Source: Bacteroidales bacterium (GTDB taxonomy: Bacteria > Bacteroidota > Bacteroidia > Bacteroidales > FEN-979). From it: a stretch of 32,954 bases of DNA. Position numbers and translations under genes: made by a program. Numbering within the stretch: the first letter of the stretch is position 1; the number at the start of each line of letters is the position of its first letter. The notes under the pieces were generated by a model that made no database searches, was not told the DNA's origin, and saw only the letters and a program-made list of their open reading frames with translations. The stretch is from assembly GCA_014860625.1 (NCBI GenBank), contig JACZJJ010000137.1, forward strand, positions 1 to 32,954. Direction: 5' to 3'. Shown piece after piece: positions 16,503 to 26,418 of the stretch.

Positions 16503-17633
16503 ATGGAAACGGGCAAACGGACATATGCAATTATCCTGGCAGTTCTCTTCGGCCTATTCCTCTGCTTCCCCATGTTCTATGATGCATTCGACAATTCCGA
16601 ACAGGATGAAGTGAGTGAGACGGAGAACAGGAACCTGGCACCCAAGCCCTTCCTGGACATCACATACCTGGATATCTTTCCCGATCAGTATACAGCCTAC
16701 TACAACGACCACTTCCCCTTCAGGCAGGAGATCATGCACTTCTTCGGGAGGAACATCCTCTGGGGGGTTTTTAACAAATCGCCTGTTCCCGACAAAGTGG
16801 CCATCGGGAAGGATGGCTGGTTGTTTCAGGCAGAGAACCAGTTGCTCTATTCAGGTCAGGATGATTTTACCGAGGAGGAGGTTGGGCTGATCTGCCTGAA
16901 GCTTCACGAAAGGGCACTGTACCTCGACAGTCTCGGCATCAGATTCTATGTGATGTTCGCCCCCATGAAATGCGAGATCTACCACGACAAGCTACCTCAC
17001 TATTTTGTCCGCACACGCGGAAAAACCCGCACGGATAAAGTGATTGAGCGGCTGGTGCAGGATTCCCTGATTCACTTTATCGACCTGAAGAGAGCATTGA
17101 TATCAGTATCAGACACATCGAATTTATACTATAAAACTGACCATCACTGGACTACAGCAGGTGGATATGTTGTATACAGGGAAATCATGAAGCATCTCTC
17201 AGGGGCATCTCAAGAGATCTTTACTGTCAGTGAAACCGACATTGTTCCCTATACAGACTCCTCATGGTGTGGCGGAATGGCAACGATGACCGGCCTTGTC
17301 CCTGAGTTAATTGAGATCAGTCTCCATTATGTGGTGAAACAACCCAGGGCAATCAGAGTAAAGGAGAAAAACTATGATCCCCCCTCCTGGTTTCCTTACA
17401 AGGATGAATTTGAGATAAGGACCCGGGTAGCGGATACTTCCCTCCCCAAAATTGTTATCATTCGTGATTCATTCTTTTCAACTGTCATCCCATTTCTTTC
17501 AGAAGATTACCAGCAAACTCTCTATATTTTTGATGGCTGGATGTTCGGTCCCAATTACCCGATCATCGAACAGGAGAAACCCGATATCGTGTTGCTGGAG
17601 ATCTATGAACCTTTTCTTAACCACATTCTTTAG
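16503..17633 (+). CDS. DHHW family protein, AlgJ/AlgX-like acetyltransferase
   Basis: A 376-residue periplasmic protein held by an N-terminal membrane segment (about 6-24). It follows the AlgJ/AlgX SGNH-like plan. GKDGWLFQAEN (102-112) is the strand typical of the family, KTDHHWTTAGGY carries the DHHW motif (Asp213, His214, His215, Trp216), and IIRDSFFSTV carries the nucleophile Ser323. All three elements are present, so it should be active. It receives acetyl groups from the adjacent MBOAT protein and passes them to a glycan. It ends convergently with the LtaS-like gene, leaving 24 bp in which I see no terminator hairpin. Confidence 0.9.
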   Translation: METGKRTYAIILAVLFGLFLCFPMFYDAFDNSEQDEVSETENRNLAPKPFLDITYLDIFPDQYTAYYNDHFPFRQEIMHFFGRNILWGVFNKSPVPDKVAIGKDGWLFQAENQLLYSGQDDFTEEEVGLICLKLHERALYLDSLGIRFYVMFAPMKCEIYHDKLPHYFVRTRGKTRTDKVIERLVQDSLIHFIDLKRALISVSDTSNLYYKTDHHWTTAGGYVVYREIMKHLSGASQEIFTVSETDIVPYTDSSWCGGMATMTGLVPELIEISLHYVVKQPRAIRVKEKNYDPPSWFPYKDEFEIRTRVADTSLPKIVIIRDSFFSTVIPFLSEDYQQTLYIFDGWMFGPNYPIIEQEKPDIVLLEIYEPFLNHIL

Positions 17634-17657
17634 CTCAACGAACGATTCTGTCATCTA

Positions 17658-20075
17658 CTAATTGATCCCGTCAAGCCTGAAATAAATGCTATCGGGCAGT
17701 ATGATGGATTGTTCAGGGTTAAAAAGATAGATTTTCATCGTTTTCTCCTGGAGAGATTCAATCGACCCGACATTCAGCACCTCGGAGATGCGGAAATGAT
17801 ACCAGGTTCCGGGTTTTATTTCCGTGGTTGGCCTTCCGGGAAAAGGGATCTGATGGTACAATGCGTTCTTTCCGGAACTATCCTCTACCGAAACGATCAC
17901 CCTTGGCAATTTGGCAGTGTCTGCCAGTTCTCCGGTCGTATATTGAAATTCCAGGTCATACCCCAGTTTCCAGTACGTTGTATCAAATTGTACGGGCGGA
18001 ACCAGCCTGATATATAAATGGCGCTTATTGCCCAACACCAGGCCGGAGGTATCAAAGGTAAACAGCCTGACGGTGTCATACTCAATTTTCCTGAAAAGCT
18101 CGCGAAGGACAATCCGGTCATTCCTGTTCACATATTGTGTAACTGCGGTTGCCGCATGGAGGTCTTCTTTCAGTTCCTTGAGTTTCGGTTCGTCGGCAAC
18201 AGGAATTGTCTCCATCCCTGGCTTGATTTTGTACAACCTGTTTTTCGAAAGATAGTAGCTGCCTTTCAGAAGATCCACCATCTCCCAGTCGTTGGTTACA
18301 AATTGTGTTGTATGTATGTTTCTGAAGGTAGTGGAGGTATCGATTCCGGCTCCCAACCAATGGACAAAGGGATGTTTTTCAAACTGATATTTATTCTGTA
18401 GCATGGCGATCAGCGAAGGGGTGATATCCTGATGGGTGGAGACCGAACTGAAATGGTGCGGACTCTTCAGCATCGGCGAGTAGATGATGAGCGGAACATG
18501 GTAACGTTCTATTGCCGAAACGGAGGAATAACCAAACTCCATAAAGAAATGATCTCCCGTGATAAAAAAGATGGTGTTGTCAAAATCCTTCCGCAGTGAG
18601 TAGGTTTTGAGAAATGTTCTCAGTGCATCATCGGTGTAAAGGATTGCAGAGAAGATCTTTCTGTTTGGATCGGTACGTTGTTTTTTTTCAGCAGGATAAT
18701 CCGGTTGGCCGGTAATTTTATCGTACTGTTCCAGGTAATCACCGGCATGAGGAGGCTCATACGGATGATGAGACGACAGCGTTAGGTAGATATCAAGTCT
18801 CGGATCTTTATCCAGCGAATCAATCACCTCCAGGGAGCGGGAGAAGGTATACTCATCATGGTATCCCCATTGGAAACCGGGATAAAGCGCTCTTTTCTCC
18901 CTGAACCCGGGGCCGAAGTATGTCATCATGAAATCGGTTCCCTCCTTCCGGAAGAACTCGTTGTAGTTGGTGAAATTGTAGTCTCCTCCGTAGTACACTC
19001 CTGTGAAATATCCGTTCTCCTTTAAATAACGGATCAGCGAATAGTGAAACGGCATCCGGGCTGCATCCTCCTGAAATTCACCGTTCCCGAAAGGCAGGGA
19101 GCCAAAGATGGAAGGAAACACATGAAAGGTGCGTTCGGAGATGGAGAGAAAATTATCCCAGTAAAGGCTCTGGGTTTGCAATGAATCGAGAAATGGGGTA
19201 AAGTTCCCGTACCACGAGTCTTCCCCAACAAATGCAGAGGAGAGTGATTCAACAACGATAAAGACAAGATTAGGGGGTTTGCTCCCGAGGTTGAAATAGG
19301 GCCCCAGAACATCCGGCGCATTCTCTTTATGAACCAGGGGATAGTTTTTACTGGTAAAATCAAATTCGTTTCGGCTCTTCTGATAGTGCTCAATCTCTGC
19401 AGCAATTTCCCCGATCGATGTGGCTGGTCCATGCCGAAACAGAGAGGATAGGGATTCCTGGATAAAATAGGCGCTCTTGTTGACTTCAAAAAAGTAGGCT
19501 GATTCCTCATCACTGGCATCTGGTGAGACAGAGGGAATGAGGGCAAGAAACAGCGCAATGGCATACGTGGTAACCACTATCGCCGTGATGCGGGGTTTAA
19601 CCCTGATCCTGCCTGCCAAATACTGCAGAACCAACAGCATCAGGATCAACAGGATCAATGGCATAACAGGAAGGAAACCAAGGGTGTCAGAGTTGTTTAC
19701 GATCATATTGATCTCTCCGATTGAGTAGCGAAACACAACATCGTCAAGAGGAACCAGGTTGATGGAAAAATAGCGGATCAGGGCAAACTGCAGGATCGTG
19801 ACAAGAGCCAGCAAGGTGATATAAAAGATCGCTCCGGCACGTTTCCGGATAAGAGAGATCAGGAGGAAAAAAGGGAAGAAGATCAAGGCAAAAACAAGTA
19901 ACGCCCTGAAATCGTAAAGCAATCCCCAGGCCTCCGTTGCCAGCGCATTTTCCTGCAAAGTTGGCGCATGGGAAAGAAAAAAGAATTCCATGGCTCTCAC
20001 TGTCACCATAACGGGCAGAAAGGCAATGTTTATAACCAGGAAACGGAAAATGCTGTCAGGGATTTTGTCTTTCAT
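17658..20075 (-). CDS. LTA synthase family phosphotransferase (sulfatase fold), copy 1
   Basis: An 805-residue membrane enzyme. Five hydrophobic segments fill residues 10-180, followed by an extracytoplasmic sulfatase-fold domain. Family active-site positions are visible: Glu276 (IVVESLSSAF), Thr316 as nucleophile (SERTFHVFPS), HHPYEPP near 436-442 and Asp508-His509 (ITGDHFF). Family members transfer phosphoglycerol or phosphoethanolamine from a phospholipid to glycans. Typical LtaS proteins are about 650 residues. The extra ~140 C-terminal residues look like a beta-sandwich ending in MKIYLFNPEQSIILPDSIY, related to the C-terminus of copy 2 and to part of the FG-GAP-like protein. It is the last gene of the minus-strand run, one base after copy 2. 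Confidence 0.9.
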   Translation of the reverse strand: MKDKIPDSIFRFLVINIAFLPVMVTVRAMEFFFLSHAPTLQENALATEAWGLLYDFRALLVFALIFFPFFLLISLIRKRAGAIFYITLLALVTILQFALIRYFSINLVPLDDVVFRYSIGEINMIVNNSDTLGFLPVMPLILLILMLLVLQYLAGRIRVKPRITAIVVTTYAIALFLALIPSVSPDASDEESAYFFEVNKSAYFIQESLSSLFRHGPATSIGEIAAEIEHYQKSRNEFDFTSKNYPLVHKENAPDVLGPYFNLGSKPPNLVFIVVESLSSAFVGEDSWYGNFTPFLDSLQTQSLYWDNFLSISERTFHVFPSIFGSLPFGNGEFQEDAARMPFHYSLIRYLKENGYFTGVYYGGDYNFTNYNEFFRKEGTDFMMTYFGPGFREKRALYPGFQWGYHDEYTFSRSLEVIDSLDKDPRLDIYLTLSSHHPYEPPHAGDYLEQYDKITGQPDYPAEKKQRTDPNRKIFSAILYTDDALRTFLKTYSLRKDFDNTIFFITGDHFFMEFGYSSVSAIERYHVPLIIYSPMLKSPHHFSSVSTHQDITPSLIAMLQNKYQFEKHPFVHWLGAGIDTSTTFRNIHTTQFVTNDWEMVDLLKGSYYLSKNRLYKIKPGMETIPVADEPKLKELKEDLHAATAVTQYVNRNDRIVLRELFRKIEYDTVRLFTFDTSGLVLGNKRHLYIRLVPPVQFDTTYWKLGYDLEFQYTTGELADTAKLPRVIVSVEDSSGKNALYHQIPFPGRPTTEIKPGTWYHFRISEVLNVGSIESLQEKTMKIYLFNPEQSIILPDSIYFRLDGIN

Positions 20076-20076
20076 C

Positions 20077-22548
20077 CTATTCGGGCATCACAGGATCGCT
20101 GTCCCCGGTTAAACTGTCCCCGGAAACAAGTGACTGGTAATATCCTTTAATTATAAAATTTGTGCTGTCGTATTTCATTCCAACACGGTAGGGGTTCCAA
20201 AAATACAGTTTTAACAATTTTCCATTGAGAGCGTTTAGGTATGTAAAATCCACCCTCTTCCTGATCACCTGGGCGCTCCAGGGCAATGAGTCGGCCAGAT
20301 TGTTGGGCGTACCGGTCAAATCATAATATTCCCAGAAATAATTCCGAAAATTTTCATCCTTAATATCTATTACCAGCTTTGGGAGCTGTGTGCTGTCAGG
20401 GGCATCCGTTTTGTACCTCAAAAAGATGTCCAGGTCGAAGTACCTGTAAGGTTTCGACAGTTCCACGGGTAAGGCAATCCCAAGGAATTCGTCCTGATTC
20501 AGGCTGTCAGGCAACTCTATCAGTTCGGCAATGGTATCTTCGTCAGCTACCAGGTTGTCTCCAAAATAAATTCTTTCAGAAACAAATGTATTGGTGAGAG
20601 CGGCCATCTCGGTGACCAGGATATGATCCTGCAGCTCCTGTTCCATTGTTTCAGTTCTGGACTCTTTGTCGACAAATTCCAGGTCCAGTCCCGGTAACAG
20701 TTTATAAAGCCTGCCACAACTCAGGAAATAGTCGTTGTGCAGGTATTCGACCAACTCTTTGTTGTTGAGAACAAAGGAGACGGCATTGGTATTCCTGAAT
20801 TCCCGCGCGGTATCCAATCCTTTCCCCATCCAGTGAACCAGCGGGTCGGAGGTGAGCTGATACCTGTTCTCCAGAAGATTAAGAAGCGACGGTGCAACAT
20901 CCAGGTGAGAGGAGACAGACTTAAATGCAGCAGCACGTGTAAGGAGAGGTGAGTAAATGATCAGGGGAACATGGTATTTCTCCAGGGGAGTTTTCGTTGT
21001 TTGTCCAAACTCAGGAGGTGCATGATCGCCGGTAATGATAAAAATCGTATTGCTGAAATCCGGCCTTTTTCTGTACTCCCTAAAGAAGTCTCTGAGGGCC
21101 TGATCGGTATATAGCAGGGTGGTAAAGATGCTCCTGTTTTTATCCATTTCATTCCTGCCTTGTTCTGACAAGGCCATGTTGGACACAATAGAATCGAAGG
21201 CTGCCGAATAGGATGCATAATCGGGAACGAGGAACGGAGGGTGTAGCGACAGGGTAAGATAGATATCAAGGCGGGGATTCCGGTTTAGGGAATCGATGAT
21301 CTCAAACGACCTGTTAAACATGTCACCATCGGTATATCCCCAGCTGTATCCACTGTGAGCAATACTGATTTGCCGATACTTATCCGGAAACCCTTTCAGA
21401 ATGTAATTGGTCCCCTCCTCATTCAGAAAAAACTCCATATTATTGAATCGGGGATCTCCGCCGTAATAGAATGAGCTGTAATATCCCTGTTTGTTTAACT
21501 GCTTGATCAGAGAGGAATGATAGGGAACATCATGCTTGGATCCGAGAAACACCTCTTTGCTGTATGGTAACGATCCCAGAAGGGCCGGGAGCACATAAAA
21601 GGTTCGTTCGGAGGTGGCGAGAAAGTTTTCCCAGTAGAGGCTGTGCACAATCAGCGAGTCGAGAAAAGGCATAAAGGGTCTCGTTTTGGGGTCCGGTCCA
21701 CAAAAGTTCGGAGAGAGGGATTCCATGATCAGGATAACGATGTTCGGCTTCCGGTCGGAGAGTTTTAAAAAACCGCCCAACGGATCTTGCGCGACATTCT
21801 TATGCAACAGCGGATATTTATTCCCTGCAAATTCGAAATCCCTGTAGATCCGCCTGAAATTTCGAAGTGCCTCTTCATTCAGTGCCTCATCCGGAGAGGT
21901 GTTGTGATCAGCCTTGAACAGTAGGATTTTTTTTGTGAAATACCCCAGTTTGTTTGCCTGAAGAAAGAAGTCCACATCCCGGGCGAATGATTTCTGGCCT
22001 GGAGTAAGCCAGATCACATGAACTGTTGAAAAGCCAAGCAAAAGGAAGAACAGGCAAAGAAACGTCCAGTTAAGCTTAGCAGACCGGAACAGGTACTGGA
22101 ATAATCCGATTGCTGCCACCACCACGAAAAAGGGGAAGAATGACCACAGGTTCACTCGTGTGGAATTCCTGACAATCAACAACATTTCGTCAAAATTGTA
22201 AGAGAAGAGAACCTGATCAAGCGGAATTACTGTTGTGATGAAGTACCTGACCAATGCCATGTTGATCAATGCAAGGATTGTGAGAAAGGTCAGGTAGATG
22301 ACAGCTGCCAGACGCCGACTCAGCAAAGCGACAAGGAAGAAAGGAACAATCAGGATGCCTGCTGCAAACAGGAAAAGAAAGAGATCGTGAAACATCCCGG
22401 CCAACTCGTAGCTCAATGCATCTGTGGGAAGGCTGAGGTAGTGCCTTACCATGAAATACTCAATAACCCGGAGTGCTGCCACCACCGGTAAGAAGGCTAA
22501 GGTAAGCCGGGCAAAGCGTTGAAAGATATCTTTTACGTCTGGCATCAT
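20077..22548 (-). CDS. LTA synthase family phosphotransferase (sulfatase fold), copy 2
   Basis: An 823-residue paralogue of the next gene. It has the same five-helix N-terminal part and the active-site residues at identical positions: Glu276 (LIMESLSPNF), Thr316 (SERTFYVLPA), His in SLHPPFLVP and Asp508-His509 (ITGDHAPPEFG). The two proteins thus align almost without gaps over the first 510 residues, although many residues differ, which suggests an old duplication with functional divergence. The C-terminal extension carries LLKLYFWNPYRVGMKYDSTN, the counterpart of the extension in copy 1. Thirteen bases separate it from the GH16-like gene upstream. The transferred group and acceptor are unknown. 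Confidence 0.9.
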   Translation of the reverse strand: MMPDVKDIFQRFARLTLAFLPVVAALRVIEYFMVRHYLSLPTDALSYELAGMFHDLFLFLFAAGILIVPFFLVALLSRRLAAVIYLTFLTILALINMALVRYFITTVIPLDQVLFSYNFDEMLLIVRNSTRVNLWSFFPFFVVVAAIGLFQYLFRSAKLNWTFLCLFFLLLGFSTVHVIWLTPGQKSFARDVDFFLQANKLGYFTKKILLFKADHNTSPDEALNEEALRNFRRIYRDFEFAGNKYPLLHKNVAQDPLGGFLKLSDRKPNIVILIMESLSPNFCGPDPKTRPFMPFLDSLIVHSLYWENFLATSERTFYVLPALLGSLPYSKEVFLGSKHDVPYHSSLIKQLNKQGYYSSFYYGGDPRFNNMEFFLNEEGTNYILKGFPDKYRQISIAHSGYSWGYTDGDMFNRSFEIIDSLNRNPRLDIYLTLSLHPPFLVPDYASYSAAFDSIVSNMALSEQGRNEMDKNRSIFTTLLYTDQALRDFFREYRKRPDFSNTIFIITGDHAPPEFGQTTKTPLEKYHVPLIIYSPLLTRAAAFKSVSSHLDVAPSLLNLLENRYQLTSDPLVHWMGKGLDTAREFRNTNAVSFVLNNKELVEYLHNDYFLSCGRLYKLLPGLDLEFVDKESRTETMEQELQDHILVTEMAALTNTFVSERIYFGDNLVADEDTIAELIELPDSLNQDEFLGIALPVELSKPYRYFDLDIFLRYKTDAPDSTQLPKLVIDIKDENFRNYFWEYYDLTGTPNNLADSLPWSAQVIRKRVDFTYLNALNGKLLKLYFWNPYRVGMKYDSTNFIIKGYYQSLVSGDSLTGDSDPVMPE

Positions 22549-22561
22549 ACAACTATCCGGA

Positions 22562-24532
22562 TTATTCGATTGTCACTTCAAAGATTTCCCCGATGATGTC
22601 ATTTTTGGGGAAAGGAACGTTGGCCTGGTCAAACATGGATCCTACCCACCAGCGGGTGTTGTGAAACTCCTGGGTGATGATCAGCAGCATCTGGTTATTT
22701 GGAATTGAAGTGATGGTGTTGTCAACATACCCGACAACACGCAGCTGGTCCTTCTCCGGACCGATTCGCCAGATGATCCGCTCGGGCTGCCAGTCAATCT
22801 GAAAATAGTAATAGTCGCTTCCGAACAGTTCGTCATCCAGTTCCGGCATCTTGGAGGTAATGGCCCGGTAGGTTTCGCCCCACTTGTGTTGCCAGAAAAC
22901 CTGGTCGTTGTAAACGATGGGGTTGCATCCGCCACGGTAATTCACCGGATCGTTGCAGGCCATATCCCAATTGGTACAGGCTACCAGGATCTTGTCACTC
23001 ATCTGCTCTACCTCTTCCGGCAGGGGGATGTTCCAGTTATCCACATTGTACTGATCGACCAACCCTTTGTTATAGGCGGGAGGGAGGATATAGCCAGGGC
23101 AGTACTCCACTGTTTTCAGGATTTCGAAATCGATCTCTGAATACCCGATATTTTTCACCCTTTCGTCGGTGTCGCCTCCATAATAGTGGGCGAAATAGCC
23201 GGAGTTGTTGCAGTCACGGCGGTAGTTCCACGGCGACTGGTCCTGGGTGATCAGCCAGATGGCATTCGTAAGACCGTTCCACAGGCCGTGTTTGTTGATC
23301 AGCTCGGTCAGCTTCGCTTTCACCGTCCACTTGCCATATGTGAGTCCGTGACGGGTGATCACTCCCACATTTTGCTTCTCCCACTTGCCGAACCCGGTTG
23401 CCGGGTTTTTGATGGTAATCTTGTGCTGTTCCGGGTCGGAGATCACTGTTTCGCAGGGGCGTTTTGTCGTGCTTGCCATCACGGCAACCAGCTCCTCTTT
23501 GCGATAGAACTGTTTGTTCCAGTTGTAATCCTGCAACGAGTAATTGTCATTCAGCACGTCGGCGACGACAGGGATATTGGCATACTTCGTTGTAGGATCG
23601 ATATAGTGAACAAATTGTTCGAACGCCGCCTGTTTGTAAATCTCATCGCTGTTCCCGCAGGTTGATGTGAAATAGTTCCCATATTTATCTGCCGGATAGA
23701 ACCAGGGGCTGACGTAAACTCCGGCTCCAGGATCTGGTTTTGCCACCACCTTCAGAGAAGAAGGATAGATGTTTTTCAAGGTATTGGAAAGCGTGGACCC
23801 ATTCCCATAGAGGAAGTAAAAATAGGGACTGACAAACGTGCTGTCATGCATCAGGCTGATGTCCTGTATATAGGGTGGGATCCCGTTGCTGTCGACCAAC
23901 TCAGGCATCGTTACAACCAGCAGGAAGCTGTAGTCTCCTGTGCGCGGGTTGCGTTTCCACCGGTCGTTCTTCCCCTCGCTGTAATAGCGTTGCTCATCCC
24001 TGGGGTTTCCCACAATCCGAAACCGGTCGGTCACCTTGTGGAACTCGCCGTCGGCAGGAATCTCCCCCGTCAGGGCAAACCTCTTTTGCATATCTTCCCA
24101 GCTTCCGTAGAAATTTTCCCAGGCAAGAGGATGCTGCCTCGTCGTATCAGATGGATCCTGTTCCGGAAACTTGTACGATTCATTCTGGTAATAGATTTTG
24201 TACGCGAACTTTCGGTTTGTTTGGGTGGTATTCTTGATATAAAACTCCATCTGGAACCTTCCGTCTTCGGTTTGCCGGAGCGAAGGGATCAGAAATCCCG
24301 ATTCCCTGGGAGCCATATAATCCAGGTAAAGAATCCTCTTTCCGTCAGCATCCGCTCTCTCCATGCCCGTGGTGTCAACCCGCCAGTTGGTCATCGGGTT
24401 GAAATCGCGAATGGCAAACTGTTCCGTTGTCATAGTCTTGCTTTCAGGGTTCCGAGAACAGGAGAGGGTGATGATCAAGATGAACAGGCCTGCCCAAAAA
24501 GCAATTTGGCGGGATATGGTATGCATCGTCAT
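22562..24532 (-). CDS. lipoprotein with GH16-like glycoside hydrolase domain
   Basis: A 656-residue predicted lipoprotein. The signal sequence ends in a lipobox, ITLSC, with Cys25 lipidated. Residues about 40-260 form beta-rich segments without a clear family. The C-terminal half looks like GH16: a start in VGVITRHGLTYGKWTVKAKL, GLWNGLTNAIWLI, and the catalytic signature SEIDFEIL with Glu466, Asp468 and Glu470. YYYFQIDWQPERIIWRIG follows, and IPNNQMLLIITQEF is the usual last strand. It should cleave or transglycosylate a beta-glucan or galactan-type chain at the cell surface. It starts in an ATGA overlap with the gene before it. It could trim the product of this locus or degrade an external glycan. 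Confidence 0.8.
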   Translation of the reverse strand: MTMHTISRQIAFWAGLFILIITLSCSRNPESKTMTTEQFAIRDFNPMTNWRVDTTGMERADADGKRILYLDYMAPRESGFLIPSLRQTEDGRFQMEFYIKNTTQTNRKFAYKIYYQNESYKFPEQDPSDTTRQHPLAWENFYGSWEDMQKRFALTGEIPADGEFHKVTDRFRIVGNPRDEQRYYSEGKNDRWKRNPRTGDYSFLLVVTMPELVDSNGIPPYIQDISLMHDSTFVSPYFYFLYGNGSTLSNTLKNIYPSSLKVVAKPDPGAGVYVSPWFYPADKYGNYFTSTCGNSDEIYKQAAFEQFVHYIDPTTKYANIPVVADVLNDNYSLQDYNWNKQFYRKEELVAVMASTTKRPCETVISDPEQHKITIKNPATGFGKWEKQNVGVITRHGLTYGKWTVKAKLTELINKHGLWNGLTNAIWLITQDQSPWNYRRDCNNSGYFAHYYGGDTDERVKNIGYSEIDFEILKTVEYCPGYILPPAYNKGLVDQYNVDNWNIPLPEEVEQMSDKILVACTNWDMACNDPVNYRGGCNPIVYNDQVFWQHKWGETYRAITSKMPELDDELFGSDYYYFQIDWQPERIIWRIGPEKDQLRVVGYVDNTITSIPNNQMLLIITQEFHNTRWWVGSMFDQANVPFPKNDIIGEIFEVTIE

Positions 24533-26409
24533 GGTTTGTTAGGTGTAAAGGAATAGAGTTGAAGTGTATTTGGCAGATCCGGATTCTCTTCATACCCGTT
24601 GCAGTCGCCTCCGTGGTAATCCGGATCGCTGCAGTTCCTTGCGATCACCATCACCGATGTAACATCAGGATCGAGCCAATTGCCGGCATGGAGTCTCAGG
24701 ATTTCGTAATACTTTGGGTTCTGGTCGCTGGAATAGCCTGTAAAATCGATGTTGTTCAGGATCTGAAAGGTGGAATCGTTGAAGCGGATATCTTTCATGT
24801 CAAAGCGCCAGTCGCGGTTGTACCGCAGGAACGAGATAGGCTGTCCGGGAAGGAACCTCCCCGGGATGATCAGATCTGTCATCTTCAGCGTATCGATGCC
24901 GATGGTCATGCCAAGACTCCCGCGACTGTCGCTGAACGCCTTGACGAACTTGTTGTTGCCGGGCAGAAAACGCAATAGGGTATAGCCGTCATTTCCGGTT
25001 TTAAGGTCTCTGAAACGGGTGAGCACCAGGTCGTTTTTACAGGCCGGAAGATAGGGTGCGGCTGTAGCCTTGAATTCCATCAGTGCCTTGTTCCATTCAC
25101 GTATTTTGTATTCCTCTCCGGATGCCATTGTTTTCCACGTTGACGCTGAGGATCCGGAGGGTGAAAACCGAAGGATCTTCCACGACCCTTCGTTGCCGAA
25201 CAGGAGGAGCTCATCGGTGCCGTTTCCGTAAAAGTTTCCGGAAGTCACCTGCAGGGCATCTGTCAAAGGAACATCTGCCAGGGTATTTCCTGGTAATTGC
25301 CACAACACCTTCATCCTGGTGTCTGCAGGTTTCCTTCCGCACAGATCCGTAGTAGCCTCAAATCCCAATAATGCCATCCCCCGGGGGCCGGCAATGAAAA
25401 GCTGATCGCCTGAGGATTGAACAAAGGAGCCTTTCTGCAGGATGCCTCCTCTTAACAACGGATAGAGGGTAGGATCACATTCGAGGAGAATCTCCGCGAA
25501 CGTGCCGGTTGAATTGCAATAGTGGTAAAGAGAAGGCTTCCCTTCAGGAGAAATCACGAGCATCGATTGCAATGTACCCTTTGGGGTAATAAAATTCCCG
25601 GCAATTACCTGGTCGGCTGGCGTGATCTCTCCCTCTGTTTTCTGATCCCTTGCGATTAGAAACAGGTTGTCCCCGTTTCCGATAGGCTGTTTCTGCATCC
25701 ATTGGGTTCGAAAAGGAGGAAAATTGAATTGAGCAGTATAGCCGGGCTCCCGGGTCATGTCCACCCTGGCCGAATCGCCTGGTCGCTCCCGTTGAGCACC
25801 GAAAACGTAGTACAGGTCGTCTACCAGGATCTCCGTGTCGCTGTTGTTCCAGAAATAGAGCTGGATCTGGTCATCTGAACGAAGCCTGACATCCGAGAGG
25901 TTGAAATATCCGCTCATCTTGAACCACTCCCCTGTAGGAATCAGCGGACCGGACAAACTGCAACCCTTCCAGCAAATGTTGGCTCCTACCGAGTTATTGA
26001 CGGAGAAGACCAGCGAGCCGTTTACTTCGTTGGTGGTAGGGAACACATAGATCCAGGCACTTAAGGCTACTCCGTTCAGGTTCTCCAACCCAATATCGCC
26101 GGCTCGCTGTACGACATTCACAGAGAAACTGTTTTTGCCAAACACCTTCGCGGAATAGCTTCCAGAGTGGGCGATCCCCTTGTAGATGCGGCCGGGTGTT
26201 GCCTGTGTTGAGTCCATCTCAAAGTTGAAGCTCAGCGAATTTGGTACTGTATTCTGAAGGGGGTTCTTCTGGATGAAAGCCAGTTCATCGGAGGTTGGAA
26301 CCTTGATGAACTTATGCCAGGGAACATACCGGATCCCGACTATAACCAGGGCTGCCATCAACACAACGGCTAGTCCGAGAAGGATAAACAATCTCTTTCT
26401 TTTCTTCAT
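24529..26409 (-). CDS. membrane-anchored protein with beta-sandwich and FG-GAP-like region
   Basis: I do not recognise a named family. The 626-residue protein has a basic N-terminus and one membrane segment (about 7-27) and is otherwise extracytoplasmic. Residues about 60-204 look like a carbohydrate-binding-type beta-sandwich (LSAWIYVFPTT, SLVFSVNNSVGANICW, IQLYFWNNSDTEILVDDLYY). They resemble the C-terminal extensions of the two LtaS-like enzymes downstream. The rest contains repeat units such as GNFYGNGTDELLLFGNEGSW, like FG-GAP/VCBS propeller blades, and ends in a Cys-containing tail. No catalytic motif is visible. It lies nine bases after the large surface protein gene and overlaps the GH16-like gene by four bases. 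A structural, binding or sensing role in the glycan locus is inference. Confidence 0.7.
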   Translation of the reverse strand: MKKRKRLFILLGLAVVLMAALVIVGIRYVPWHKFIKVPTSDELAFIQKNPLQNTVPNSLSFNFEMDSTQATPGRIYKGIAHSGSYSAKVFGKNSFSVNVVQRAGDIGLENLNGVALSAWIYVFPTTNEVNGSLVFSVNNSVGANICWKGCSLSGPLIPTGEWFKMSGYFNLSDVRLRSDDQIQLYFWNNSDTEILVDDLYYVFGAQRERPGDSARVDMTREPGYTAQFNFPPFRTQWMQKQPIGNGDNLFLIARDQKTEGEITPADQVIAGNFITPKGTLQSMLVISPEGKPSLYHYCNSTGTFAEILLECDPTLYPLLRGGILQKGSFVQSSGDQLFIAGPRGMALLGFEATTDLCGRKPADTRMKVLWQLPGNTLADVPLTDALQVTSGNFYGNGTDELLLFGNEGSWKILRFSPSGSSASTWKTMASGEEYKIREWNKALMEFKATAAPYLPACKNDLVLTRFRDLKTGNDGYTLLRFLPGNNKFVKAFSDSRGSLGMTIGIDTLKMTDLIIPGRFLPGQPISFLRYNRDWRFDMKDIRFNDSTFQILNNIDFTGYSSDQNPKYYEILRLHAGNWLDPDVTSVMVIARNCSDPDYHGGDCNGYEENPDLPNTLQLYSFTPNKP

Positions 26410-26418
26410 ATAGGATGA

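Noticed and set aside
17634-17657. Terminator between the convergent DHHW and LtaS-like genes
   Set aside because: The 24-bp gap has no inverted repeat followed by a T-run; I see no hairpin strong enough to call.
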